From Actinomadura physcomitrii (lineage in GTDB: Bacteria; Actinomycetota; Actinomycetes; Streptosporangiales; Streptosporangiaceae): 64,000 bases of DNA. This document shows positions 42,587-51,319 of the stretch, piece by piece (position 1 is the first letter of the stretch; each line of letters begins with the position of its first letter). Below the pieces are notes generated by a model. The model worked only from the letters and a program-made list of their open reading frames with translations, ran no database searches and was not told where the DNA came from. The stretch spans positions 164,392-228,391 of the forward strand of contig NZ_WBMS02000014.1 of NCBI RefSeq assembly GCF_008923205.2, written 5' to 3'. A program made the position numbers and the translations under genes.

Positions 42587-43578
42587 CGCGTTACCTCCGT
42601 GAGAGTTCGCTCCCAGTCGCGCAGGAACCGCGGCAGGCCGTAGCGTTCGACGGCGTACGCGCGCGCCTCCTTGCCCATCTGGCGGGCGCGCGGCGGGTCG
42701 GCGGCCAGGGCCCGCGCGGCGTCGGCGAGCGCGCCGACCCGCGTGGACAGCACCCCGGCCTCCGGCGGCACCGCCTCGACCGCCTCGGTGGTGGCGAGCG
42801 CCACCACGGGCAGGCCGAGCATCATGGCCTCGATCAGAGCGAGGCCGAGCGAGGTCCACCGGTAGGGGTGGACGTAGACGCGGCGGCGGGCGAGCTCCTC
42901 GTGCATCCGCGCCTGCGGCAGGTCCTCGAACGTCCACAGCGACTCGGGCGCGATGCCGAGCGCCTCCGGGACGCCGCCGACGTTCATGCCGAACAGGTCC
43001 AGCGGGACGGCGCGCGCCAGCTCGGCGAGCAGGTCGGTCCCGGCGACGCGGCCGCGCCGCAGCGGGTCGTTGATGACGACGCCGGCGCGCGGCATGTCGC
43101 CGGTGCAGCGGTGGCCGGGGTCGACGACCCCGTGCTCGATGACCGTGGTCGGGGCCCGGCCGCAGTTCCAGAACAGCCGGTTGAAGTGGGTGACGTGCAC
43201 GACGGGGATGTCGTCGCGGTCGTGCAGGAAGTGGCGGCTGTCGGGGACGACCTCCTCGGGCAGGCTCGCGTCCGCCGGGGTGCGCCGGGGGGTGTCGTGC
43301 TCGACGTAGACGGCGGGGACGTCGCGTCCGGGCCGGCGGCCGAGCCATCGCTCGGCGAGCTCCAGCTCGCGGGGGCGCTGCAGGACGACGACGTCGACGT
43401 CCTCGTGCCGCAGCCGCTCGGGCGCGACCTCGACGGCGCGGTCGGGCCAGGTGAAGGTGCCGGGGCGCCCCCTGCCGTCGGGGCCCCTGTCCGGGGTGAC
43501 GGGGACGAGCGTGGTCTGCGGCCCGTGCACGAACGACGTGGCCCACGAGCCGTGGACGTGCCAGAGCAGGACTCTCAT
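42583..43578 (-). CDS. GT-B glycosyltransferase
   Basis: The 331-residue protein starts MRVLLWHVHGSWATSFVHG and contains VVLQRPRELELAERWLG and VYVEHDTPRRTP in the first half. The donor-domain segment YVHPYRWTSLGLALIEAMMLGLPVVALATTEA lies in the second. It belongs to the glycosyltransferase 1/4 clan. ATGA overlaps occur with both neighbours. The substrate is unknown. Confidence 0.82.
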   Translation of the reverse strand: MRVLLWHVHGSWATSFVHGPQTTLVPVTPDRGPDGRGRPGTFTWPDRAVEVAPERLRHEDVDVVVLQRPRELELAERWLGRRPGRDVPAVYVEHDTPRRTPADASLPEEVVPDSRHFLHDRDDIPVVHVTHFNRLFWNCGRAPTTVIEHGVVDPGHRCTGDMPRAGVVINDPLRRGRVAGTDLLAELARAVPLDLFGMNVGGVPEALGIAPESLWTFEDLPQARMHEELARRRVYVHPYRWTSLGLALIEAMMLGLPVVALATTEAVEAVPPEAGVLSTRVGALADAARALAADPPRARQMGKEARAYAVERYGLPRFLRDWERTLTEVTR

Positions 43579-44603
43579 CGGGCGGGCGCCTCCTCCGGGG
43601 GCGCGCCGCGCGGGTCCGCGGCGACGACCTCGACGGCCGCGGCGACCTCGTCGGCGCCGACCGACGCCAGGCACGGATGCCCGTCCACCGGGCACACGCG
43701 GGCGCGGGTGTCCTTGCACGGCGCGCCCTGGTCGCCGAGCAGCGCCATCGGCACGCCGAACGGCGCCCACCGGGCGGCGGGCACGGTGGGCGCGAACAGC
43801 GATACGACGGGGGTTCCGACGGCGGCGGCGAGATGGGCGGGGCCGGTGTTGCCGGCGACGACGGCGCGGGCGCCGCGCAGCACCGACGCGAGTTCCGGCA
43901 GGGCGGTGCGGCCGCCGAGGTCGAGGCCGTCCTCCCCGGCGACGAGCGCGGTGAGCTCCTTCTCCTCGCCGTGCCCGGTCACCACGACCCGGTGGCCGGC
44001 GGCGCGCAGCAGCCGGACGGCCTCGGCGCACCGCTCCGGCGGCCAGGCCCGCGCCGGGACGGACGTCCCCGGATGCACCACCACGTAGCCGACGCCGCCG
44101 GTGAGGTGGTCGGTGTCGGGCAGCGGCTCGCGCACCCGCAGCCGGGTGTCGGCGGGCGCCGGGAACCCGGCGTCCTCGGCGAGGGCCAGCATCCGCAGCG
44201 GTTCGGGCACATCGCCTTCGGGACGGTGCCGCAGGTCCAGCAGGGAACCGGGGTAGTCCTCGCTGATGCCGCCGATCCACGGGGTGCCGGCGAGCCGCAG
44301 CAGCAGCGCGAGCGGCAGCGGCGACTGGTGGAACGAGGTGAGGATGAGCGCCCGGTCGAAGCCCGCCAGCGCCTCGACGGCCCTGTCGATGTCGGCCCGG
44401 TCGACCGGGTCCGGCTCCGGGTCGATCCAGGGCGCGCGCCACTCGATGACCTCGTCCACGCCGGGCAGCAGGTCGGCGGCGGCGCGGCCGCGCGGCCCGC
44501 ACAGCAGCGCGACCTCATCGGCCGCCGCCGCGACCGCCCGGACGGCGGGCCCGGCGAGCAGCACGTCGCCGAGGTTGTCCTGGCGTGCCAGCAGCACCCT
44601 CAT
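43575..44603 (-). CDS. glycosyltransferase family 9 (heptosyltransferase type), copy 2
   Basis: The 342-residue GT9 protein has VLLARQDNLGDVLLAGPAVRAV, VVVHPGTSVPARAWPPERCAE, and the donor site GNTGPAHLAAAVGTPVVSLFAPTVPAARWAP. A cysteine-containing tail (CKDTRARVCPVDGHPC) near the end resembles the C-terminus of heptosyltransferase II-like proteins. A second GT9 in one operon suggests that more than one heptose, or heptose at two positions, is added. Confidence 0.87.
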   Translation of the reverse strand: MRVLLARQDNLGDVLLAGPAVRAVAAAADEVALLCGPRGRAAADLLPGVDEVIEWRAPWIDPEPDPVDRADIDRAVEALAGFDRALILTSFHQSPLPLALLLRLAGTPWIGGISEDYPGSLLDLRHRPEGDVPEPLRMLALAEDAGFPAPADTRLRVREPLPDTDHLTGGVGYVVVHPGTSVPARAWPPERCAEAVRLLRAAGHRVVVTGHGEEKELTALVAGEDGLDLGGRTALPELASVLRGARAVVAGNTGPAHLAAAVGTPVVSLFAPTVPAARWAPFGVPMALLGDQGAPCKDTRARVCPVDGHPCLASVGADEVAAAVEVVAADPRGAPPEEAPAR

Positions 44604-46117
44604 CGCGTCCGCCTTCCGAGGACCAGTTCGACGGCGGCGCGCAGGTCCGGCGCCGTCTCCAGCGCCCGCGCGATCTCCGCGGGCCGGGTGCGGACGGTCG
44701 GCACGAGGATGCCCCGGGCGCCGGCCGCCGCCGCGGCCTCGATGTCGCGGCCGATGTCGCCGATGACGGCGCAGTCGGACGGCAGCGCGCCGAGCCGGCG
44801 CACGGCGCGCTCGATCATCCCGGGCCGCGGCTTGCGGCACTCGCAGCCGTCGTCGCCGTCGTGGGGGCAGAACTCCCACACGTCGATGCGGCCGAGCAGC
44901 TCCTCGACCCGCGCGTTGACGCGCCGGACGTCGCCGGCGGTGATGCGCCCCTTCGCGACGCCCGACTGGTTGGACACCACGCCGATCCGCACGCCGTGCC
45001 GGCGGAGCCGGTCCAGGGCGCGCCGCGCGCCCGGCATCGGCTCGACCAGCGCGGGGTCGCCGTTGTACGGGACGTCGCGGATGAGGGTGTCGTCGCGGTC
45101 GAACAGCACGACCCACGGCCCGGCCCACGGCCGTGCGTCGCGGTGCGCCAGCAGCCCCCTGATCCGGTGCCCGACGGCGGCGGGCGGGATGACCGCGCTG
45201 GTGACCGCCATCTTCAGCACCTCGCCGGGCGTCCGGGGTCCGGGGCGGATCCGCTCGACCGCGAACCGGGCGGTGCAGAGCGCCCACCCGCCGGCGGCCA
45301 GCGCGGCGGCGGCCGTCCCGGCGCGGCTTCCTCGCAGCGCGGCGGGCGCGGCGGCGAGGGCGGCGAGCCCGGCCGCGGCCGTCAGGACGTGCCGGCGCAG
45401 CAGGCCCCTGCCCTCGCCGGCGCGGGCCCGCCAGCCGGGGCCGTGGACCCGCCACATCAGGACGTCGTCGGCGTTGCCGGCCTGGGCGCGGACCGAGGCC
45501 CAGAACCCGGCCGCGCGCACCGGATGCGTCACGTGCCGCTCGCCCCGCACCAGGTCGTGCCCGGCCGCCAGGGCGCGCAGCGCGAGGTCGGCGTCCTCGC
45601 GGTAGGCGCGGCGGAACCGCTCGTCGAAACCGCCCAGCTCGGCGAGGACGCCGCGGCGGTACGCCATGTCGGCGGTGATCCAGTCGGCGCGGGCGAGCCC
45701 GGCGGTGTTCCGCTCCCAGTCGGTGGGGCGGCGGCCGTCCGGCATCGGGACGGAGACGCGGCCCTGCGAGCCCGCGGCCTTCGGCGGCAGCCCGGCGAGG
45801 TCGGCGGCGAGCCGCCGCGTCCAGTCGGGATCCGGGACGACGTCGTCGTCCAGGAAGGCGACCCATTCGGTGGCGGCGGCGCGCCAGCCGGCGTTGCGCG
45901 CGGCGGCCGGGCCGCGCCCGCCGGAGCGGATCACCCGGATCCGCCGCCCGCCGGAGTCCGGCAGCGGCAGCGGAGCGCCGTGCGCGGGCCGGTCGTCCAC
46001 CACGATGATCTCGTGCGGCGCGGGCTCCGGGCCGCCGGCGATCGAGTCGAGCAGCGCAGCGAGGACGGTCCGCAGGCTCGGGCGGCCGATCGTCGGGACG
46101 ACGACGGTGCAGCTCAT
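44600..46117 (-). CDS. fusion of GT2 glycosyltransferase and heptose bisphosphate phosphatase (GmhB)
   Basis: The 505-residue protein joins two activities. Residues 1-250 are a GT2 domain (VVVPTIGRPSLRTVL, VVDDRPAHG, FLDDDVVPDPDW, GGFDERFRRAYREDADLALR). Residues about 260-310 are hydrophobic and may contact the membrane. Residues 330-505 are a HAD phosphatase with catalytic DRDDTLI, SNQSGVAKG, the zinc loop CPHDGDDGCECRKPRPGM and GDIGRDIEAAAAAG, as in GmhB. The second half would dephosphorylate heptose 1,7-bisphosphate between the two HldE steps. No frameshift is seen, so it is a true fusion. Confidence 0.88.
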   Translation of the reverse strand: MSCTVVVPTIGRPSLRTVLAALLDSIAGGPEPAPHEIIVVDDRPAHGAPLPLPDSGGRRIRVIRSGGRGPAAARNAGWRAAATEWVAFLDDDVVPDPDWTRRLAADLAGLPPKAAGSQGRVSVPMPDGRRPTDWERNTAGLARADWITADMAYRRGVLAELGGFDERFRRAYREDADLALRALAAGHDLVRGERHVTHPVRAAGFWASVRAQAGNADDVLMWRVHGPGWRARAGEGRGLLRRHVLTAAAGLAALAAAPAALRGSRAGTAAAALAAGGWALCTARFAVERIRPGPRTPGEVLKMAVTSAVIPPAAVGHRIRGLLAHRDARPWAGPWVVLFDRDDTLIRDVPYNGDPALVEPMPGARRALDRLRRHGVRIGVVSNQSGVAKGRITAGDVRRVNARVEELLGRIDVWEFCPHDGDDGCECRKPRPGMIERAVRRLGALPSDCAVIGDIGRDIEAAAAAGARGILVPTVRTRPAEIARALETAPDLRAAVELVLGRRTR

Positions 46118-47754
46118 CGGGCGTGCACCTCCCGGCGGCGGACGACGAACGGGCCGATCGCCAGCAGGTCCACGGGTGCGGAGCCGAAGCACTCCAGCGC
46201 GTCGCGCGGGTCGTCCACCATGGGCCGCCCCGCGGTGTTGAGGCTGGTGTTGACGACGACCGGCAGGCCGGTGCGCAGCCGGAACTCCTCCAGCAGCCGC
46301 GCGACGAGCGGCTCGTGGCCGCGGGCGACGGTCTGGACCCGGGCGGTGCCGTCCACGTGGACGACGGCGGGGATCCGCTCCCGCCACTCCGCGCGGACGT
46401 CGTGGACGAACAGCATGTACGGGCTCGGGATCGGGCCGTCGAAGATCTCGGCGGCGTGCTCCAGCGCGACCATCGGGGCGATGGGCCGGAACTGCTCGCG
46501 GCCCTTCACGTCGTTGAGCCGCTCGACGTTGGCGGCGTGGCCGGGATGGGCGAGCAGCGACCGGTGCCCGAGCGCGCGCGGGCCGAACTCCGAGCGGCCT
46601 TGGAACCAGGCGACGATCTCGTTGCGGGCAAGCGCCTCGGCGACCGCAGCCGCGACGTCGGCCGGACGCTCGTAGGGGACCTTGGCGGTGTCGAGGCAGC
46701 GCGCGATCGACGCGTCGTCCCACTGGCGGCCGAGGTCGGCGCCCGGCATCGCGGTGACGGTGTCGCCGCCGTCCTGCGCCACATGCAGGGCCGCCCCGAG
46801 CGCGGTGCCCGCGTCGCCCGCGGCGGGCTGCACCCAGATGTCGTCGTAGGGCCCGTCCGCGGCGAGCCGCGAGTTCGCCACGCAGTTCAGCGCTACGCCG
46901 CCGGCGAGCATCAGCCGCCGCGAGCCGGTCCGCCCGTGCAGCCACGACGCCAGGTCGAGCAGCACCTCCTCCAGCCGCGCCTGGACGCTCGCGGCGAGGT
47001 CGGCGTGGTCGCGGGTCCACTCGCCCTCGGCCGGGCGTGCCTTGGCGAGCGCGCCCCAGTCGATCGGGGCGACCGCGAAGCCGCCGTCGCCGGTGGCCCG
47101 CACGTGCTCGCGCAGCTCGTCCAGGAAGCGCGGCTCGCCGTAGGACGCCAGCGCCATCACCTTGTACTCGTCGCTGGAGCGCAGGAAGCCGAGGTGGTCG
47201 GTGAGGTCCTCGTACATCAGGCCGAGCGAGTGCGGCAGCCGCTGCGCGTGCAGCGGGGTCAGCTCGCCGCCGGCGTAGGTACCGGCGAGGTGCGAGTGCG
47301 ACTCGCCGCGGCCGTCCAGCACGAGGACGTCGCCGTCGCAGGGCCGCGGCGCGGCCAGGGCGGCGGACGCGGCGTGCGCCACATGGTGCGGGACGTACCG
47401 GACGATCCCCGGGTCGAGGCCGGGCAGGGCGGCGGCGAGGAAGTTCGGGGCGCGGCGCGCGTACAGGGTCCGCAGCCGCTCCCACTGCTCGTCGTGGCCG
47501 TCCAGGCCGGGTTCGACCAGGCCGGGATCGTAGGAGTAGGCGACGGCGTCCAGGTCGCCGGGCTCGAGCCCGGCGCGCTCCAGGCACCAGCGGGCCGCCC
47601 GCTCCGGTGGTTCCCAGGCGGAGAAGGCGACCGGCCGCTTGCCGTGCTTGCGGCGGCTGAAGCGTTCCTCCTCCGCCGCGCCCACGACCGTCCCGTCCAC
47701 CACGAGGACGGCGGCCGGGTCGTGGAAGATCGCGTTGATTCCGAGCACGCGCAT
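46114..47754 (-). CDS. O-carbamoyltransferase (NodU/CmcH family)
   Basis: The 546-residue protein has an N-terminal Kae1-like domain (LGINAIFHDPAAVLVVDG, EEERFSRRKHGKRP, HHVAHAASA, GGVALNCVANS) and a C-terminal YrdC-like domain with WFQGRSEFGPRALGHRSLLA and VNTSLNTAGRP. It uses carbamoyl phosphate and ATP to carbamoylate sugar hydroxyls. It is the first gene of the ten-gene minus-strand operon. Start ATG 47754 begins the conserved MRVLGINA; the in-frame extension upstream is not conserved in kind. Its partners imply that a heptose or neighbouring sugar is carbamoylated. Confidence 0.9.
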   Translation of the reverse strand: MRVLGINAIFHDPAAVLVVDGTVVGAAEEERFSRRKHGKRPVAFSAWEPPERAARWCLERAGLEPGDLDAVAYSYDPGLVEPGLDGHDEQWERLRTLYARRAPNFLAAALPGLDPGIVRYVPHHVAHAASAALAAPRPCDGDVLVLDGRGESHSHLAGTYAGGELTPLHAQRLPHSLGLMYEDLTDHLGFLRSSDEYKVMALASYGEPRFLDELREHVRATGDGGFAVAPIDWGALAKARPAEGEWTRDHADLAASVQARLEEVLLDLASWLHGRTGSRRLMLAGGVALNCVANSRLAADGPYDDIWVQPAAGDAGTALGAALHVAQDGGDTVTAMPGADLGRQWDDASIARCLDTAKVPYERPADVAAAVAEALARNEIVAWFQGRSEFGPRALGHRSLLAHPGHAANVERLNDVKGREQFRPIAPMVALEHAAEIFDGPIPSPYMLFVHDVRAEWRERIPAVVHVDGTARVQTVARGHEPLVARLLEEFRLRTGLPVVVNTSLNTAGRPMVDDPRDALECFGSAPVDLLAIGPFVVRRREVHAR

Positions 47755-48029
47755 GGATGAGCCCCGTTTCGGCGCAGCGTTCGGTGGAGTGGCGATGCCG
47801 TCCGTCGTGGGCATCGGCCCGGGGATCTTCAGAAGGGAGCGAATCCCCTAAAGGTGATTTCGTGCATTACCGGGATGTCCGGCTCTAAACGCTGTGTCAG
47901 AAAAAGTGGCAGGTGGGCGAACTGGCAGTTGAGACGGGTTTTATGTACGTCGCGAAGCCTGTTGGGGTTTGAGGGGTTCGGACGTGCAAGCCGGACATGG
48001 ACGGGGGTCCGGCGGGTACGGGGCGTGCC
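47755..48029. promoter_or_regulatory. divergent promoter region of the surface-glycan locus
   Basis: This 275-bp stretch is the most A/T-rich intergenic part of the locus. It holds the 10-bp inverted repeat ATGTCCGGCT (47875-47884) / AGCCGGACAT (47989-47998), a direct repeat TGGCAG(G/T)T at 47907-47914 and 47923-47930, and a GGGGAT/ATCCCC stem at 47821-47848. Promoters for both directions must lie here, but no consensus pair is convincing. Confidence 0.5.
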
Positions 48030-48917
48030 ATGCGCTGCACCCTCGTCGTCATCACCCGCGACCGCAGGCGCTCGCTGCTGGCGACGCTCGCCCGGCTGCG
48101 GGCGCTGCCCGGGTCCCCTCCGGTCATCGTGGTGGACAACGCCTCGCGGGACGGGACGCCCGACGCCGTCGCCGAGCGGTTCCCCGCCTTCCGGCTGATC
48201 CGGTCGCAGCGCAACCTCGGCGCCGTCGCTCGCAACCTCGCGGTCGACCACGTCCGCACCCCGTACGTGGCGTTCTGCGACGACGACACCTGGTGGGAGC
48301 CGGACGCCCTGCCCCGCGCCGCCGGCCTGCTGGACGCCCACCCGCGGCTGGCGGTGGTGACCGGGCGGATCCTCGTCGAGCCCGGCGGGCGGGAGGACCC
48401 GATCGTCCCGGAACTGCGCGACTCGCCCGTCCCGGGGCCGCCCTGGCTGCCGGGGCCCGCGCTCGGCTCGTTCCTCGCGGGCGCGTCGATGCTGCGGGCC
48501 GAGGCCTTCCGGGAGGCCGGCGGGTTCTCGGCCCGGCTGTGGCTCGGTGGCGAGGAGGAACTGCTCAGCGCCGACCTGATGGCCCTCGGCTGGCACCTGT
48601 GCTACGCCGAGGACGTCGTCGTGCACCACGAGCCGTCCCCGCTGCGCGAGGCGCACCTGCGGCGCCGGCATGGCATCCGCAACACCCTGTGGTTCACCTG
48701 GCTGCGCCGCCCGCTGCCCGCCGCGCTCCGCCGCACCGCCGGGCTGCTGCGCACCCTCCCGCGCGACCGCGTCACCGCGGGCGCGCTCGCCGAGGCCGCC
48801 GCGGGGCTGCACTGGGTCGCCCGGGAGCGCCGCACGCTGCCGCGCGACGTCGAGACCAGGCTGCGCAGCCTGGAGAAGGCGCAGCGGACCTCCAAGGCGC
48901 GCCGGTACGTCAGCTGA
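48030..48917 (+). CDS. GT2-family glycosyltransferase, first of a paralogous pair
   Basis: The 295-residue GT-A enzyme has VVITRDRRRSLLATLARL, VVDNASRDGTPD, the metal-binding AFCDDDTWWEPDAL and GGEEELLSADLMALGW. It lacks membrane helices. I start at ATG 48030, where the fold begins; in-frame ATG 47997 is an alternative and neither has a strong Shine-Dalgarno. It diverges from the carbamoyltransferase gene, with the shared promoter region between them. Confidence 0.83.
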   Translation: MRCTLVVITRDRRRSLLATLARLRALPGSPPVIVVDNASRDGTPDAVAERFPAFRLIRSQRNLGAVARNLAVDHVRTPYVAFCDDDTWWEPDALPRAAGLLDAHPRLAVVTGRILVEPGGREDPIVPELRDSPVPGPPWLPGPALGSFLAGASMLRAEAFREAGGFSARLWLGGEEELLSADLMALGWHLCYAEDVVVHHEPSPLREAHLRRRHGIRNTLWFTWLRRPLPAALRRTAGLLRTLPRDRVTAGALAEAAAGLHWVARERRTLPRDVETRLRSLEKAQRTSKARRYVS

Positions 48918-48934
48918 TGGGAGCGGAGGACACC

Positions 48935-49762
48935 ATGCCCGACGTCACGATCGTGGTCGCGACCCGCGACCGCGCCGCCGAACTCCGCCGCAGCCTCGGC
49001 CGGCACACCGCGCCGGTGATCGTGGCCGACAACGCCTCCGCCGACGGCACCGCGGAGGTCGCGGAGGCCGCCGGAGCCCGGGTGCTGCGGCTGCCCCGCA
49101 ACCTCGGCGCCGCCGCCCGCAACGCCGGGGTGCGGGAGGCGCGGACCCGCTACGTCGCGTTCGCCGACGACGACTCCTGGTGGGCACCGGGAGCGCTGGA
49201 GCGGGCCGCGGAGATCCTCGACGCCCACCCGCGGACGGCATTGCTGGCCGCCCGCGTCCTCGTCGGCGAGGAGGAACGCCCGGAACCGGTGTCGGAGGCG
49301 ATGGCGCGGGCACCGCTCGGGCGCCCGGAGGGGATGCCCGGGCCCGCCGTCCTCGGCTTCCTCGCGTGCTCGGCCATCGTCCGCCGCGACGCCTACCTCG
49401 ACGCCGGGGGCTTCTCCGACGTACTGCACTTCGCCGGCGAGGAGGAGCTCCTCGCGCTCGACCTGGCCGCCGCCGGCTGGGACCTGGCCTACGTGCCGGA
49501 GCTGGTCGTCCACCACCATCCGTCGCCGGGCGGCCGGAACCCGGCGGCGCGGCGCCGCCGGGAGATCCGCAACGCGCTGCTCACCGCCTGGCTGCGCCGC
49601 CCGCTCCCGGCCGTCGCCCGGATGGCCGCCGCGGCGCTCGGCACCCGCGACGGCCGGGCGGGGCTCGCCGGCGCGGTCCGCGCGCTGCCGCGGCTGGCCG
49701 GCGCGCGGCGCCCCCTGCCGCCGGCCGTGGAGGCCGCGCGCGCCCGCCTCGCCGCGTACTGA
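48935..49762 (+). CDS. GT2-family glycosyltransferase, second of a paralogous pair
   Basis: The 275-residue protein closely follows the preceding one: NLGAAARN against NLGAVARN, AFADDDSWW against AFCDDDTWW, GEEELLALDL against GEEELLSADL and TAWLRRPLP against TWLRRPLP. This indicates tandem duplication. ATG 48935 is preceded by GCGGAGGA. Both probably act on the glycan made by the divergent operon, each with its own acceptor. Confidence 0.85.
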   Translation: MPDVTIVVATRDRAAELRRSLGRHTAPVIVADNASADGTAEVAEAAGARVLRLPRNLGAAARNAGVREARTRYVAFADDDSWWAPGALERAAEILDAHPRTALLAARVLVGEEERPEPVSEAMARAPLGRPEGMPGPAVLGFLACSAIVRRDAYLDAGGFSDVLHFAGEEELLALDLAAAGWDLAYVPELVVHHHPSPGGRNPAARRRREIRNALLTAWLRRPLPAVARMAAAALGTRDGRAGLAGAVRALPRLAGARRPLPPAVEAARARLAAY

Positions 49763-49764
49763 GC

Positions 49765-49780
49765 CTCCGCCGGGGCGGAG
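49765..49780. terminator. short hairpin between convergent genes
   Basis: CTCCGC / GCGGAG (6 bp, 4-nt loop) sits right after the second GT2 gene and before the stop of the convergent MFS gene. Confidence 0.55.
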
Positions 49781-49786
49781 TCCGCG

Positions 49787-51217
49787 TCAGGCGTCGCGCG
49801 CGGCGGCCGGGCCGCTGGCCAGCAGCACCGTGCACACGGTCCCGACCAGCGCGACCGCCCCGAGCGCCCACCCCGTCACGTACTCGGCGTGCCGGGTCGA
49901 ACCGCTCGACTCCGCCGCGGTCAGGAACAGCGTCCCGATCGTCGCGATGCCGATCACCTGGCTGATCTGCATCAGGGTCAGCAGCAGCCCGCTGGCGTCC
50001 GCCGCGTCCCCGGCCGGGACGTGCTCCAGCCCCACCGTCATGACGATCGACATGACCCCGAGGCCGAGCCCGATCACCGCGGTGAGCGCCTCGTACCCGG
50101 CGCCGCCGCCGGCCAGCGGGCCGACGCACAGGTAGCCCGCCGCGGCGATCGTGAACCCGACCGGGATCACCCGCCGGTGCCAGCGGGCGGGCAGCCGCTG
50201 CCAGTTCAGCCCCACCAGCGCGAACGCGGCGACGCAGGGAACGAACGCGAGCCCCGACCGGAGCGGTGTCATCCTCAGGTCGCCCTGCAGGTGCAGCGTC
50301 GTGGTGAACAGGAACGTGCCCCACGTCCCCGGCGCCAGCATGAGCGCCCCGCAGGCGGGCAGCAGCCGCGGCGCCCGCAGCACCCGCGGCGAGAACAGCG
50401 GCCGGCCGCCGCGCGCCGCCACGCCCCGCTCCACCGCGACGAAGGCGGCGAGGAACGCGGCGCTCGCCGCGAGCGAGAACCATCCCCACAGCGGCCAGCC
50501 CAGCTCGTGCCCGAGGATCAGCGGGACCACGAACAGCAGCACGGCCGGCGTCAGCGTGAGCAGGCCCCGCAGGTCGAGGTCCCCGCCCCGCGCGCCGCCG
50601 TCGTCGCGCGGCAGCAGCCGCGGCCCGGCCACCAGCAGCACCAGGCCGATCGGGACGTTCACGAGGAACACCGTCCGCCAGCCCGCGCCGAACAGGTCCG
50701 CGCTCACCAGCACGCCCCCGGCGGCCTGGCCGACGACCACGCCGCCCGCGATCATCGCCGAGTAAAGGCCCAGCGCGCGCGCCCGTGCCGCGCCGGTGAA
50801 GTTCCGCTGGATCATCGACATCACCTGCGGTGTCATCAGCGCCGCCCCGGCGCCCTGCAGGAACCGGAACCCGACCAGCGGCCAGGTGGACGGCGCCAGC
50901 CCGCACGCCAGCGACAGCACCGTGAACGCGGCCAGCCCGGCATGGTACATCCGCCGGTGCCCGGCGATGTCGCCGAGCCGCGCCCCCGTGATCAGCAGCA
51001 CGGCGTAGGCGATGGTGTAGCCGGCGACGATCAGCTGCAGTCCCGCGCCGGACGCGTGCAGGTCCGCCCGCATCGTCGGCAGCGCCACGTTGACGATGTT
51101 CACGTCGAGGATGGCCATGAACTGTCCGAGCAGCAGGAGGCCGAGGACCAGGCCTCCTGGACCGCTCCGCCCATCCTGCTCGGGAACGACCCCGCGCAGA
51201 TCGGTTGTCTGTGTCAT
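49787..51217 (-). CDS. MFS drug exporter, DHA2 (14-helix) type
   Basis: The 476-residue protein has the DHA2 signatures GQFMAILDVNIVNVALPTM in TM1, GARLGDIAGHRRMY in loop 2-3, RFLQGAGAALMTPQVMSM, and GVVVGQAAGGVLV (motif C of antiporters). About 14 helices are predicted. It likely exports small hydrophobic or cationic drugs by proton antiport. It diverges from an XRE regulator gene, and the 102-bp gap holds two matching boxes. Confidence 0.9.
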   Translation of the reverse strand: MTQTTDLRGVVPEQDGRSGPGGLVLGLLLLGQFMAILDVNIVNVALPTMRADLHASGAGLQLIVAGYTIAYAVLLITGARLGDIAGHRRMYHAGLAAFTVLSLACGLAPSTWPLVGFRFLQGAGAALMTPQVMSMIQRNFTGAARARALGLYSAMIAGGVVVGQAAGGVLVSADLFGAGWRTVFLVNVPIGLVLLVAGPRLLPRDDGGARGGDLDLRGLLTLTPAVLLFVVPLILGHELGWPLWGWFSLAASAAFLAAFVAVERGVAARGGRPLFSPRVLRAPRLLPACGALMLAPGTWGTFLFTTTLHLQGDLRMTPLRSGLAFVPCVAAFALVGLNWQRLPARWHRRVIPVGFTIAAAGYLCVGPLAGGGAGYEALTAVIGLGLGVMSIVMTVGLEHVPAGDAADASGLLLTLMQISQVIGIATIGTLFLTAAESSGSTRHAEYVTGWALGAVALVGTVCTVLLASGPAAARDA

Positions 51218-51240
51218 GGGAACGACACTGACGCCGTTCC

Positions 51241-51273
51241 GATACCGGTAACGAGAGCCCCTTGATACTGGTA
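51241..51273. promoter_or_regulatory. twin GATAC(C/T)GGTA boxes
   Basis: GATACCGGTA at 51241-51250 and GATACTGGTA at 51264-51273 lie 23 bp apart, about two helical turns, in the divergent MFS-XRE promoter. They are candidate sites for the XRE regulator. Confidence 0.5.
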
Positions 51274-51319
51274 CTGACAGCACCTGGCAACGACCCTGGG
51301 GGAAGGGCAGGCTGGAACC

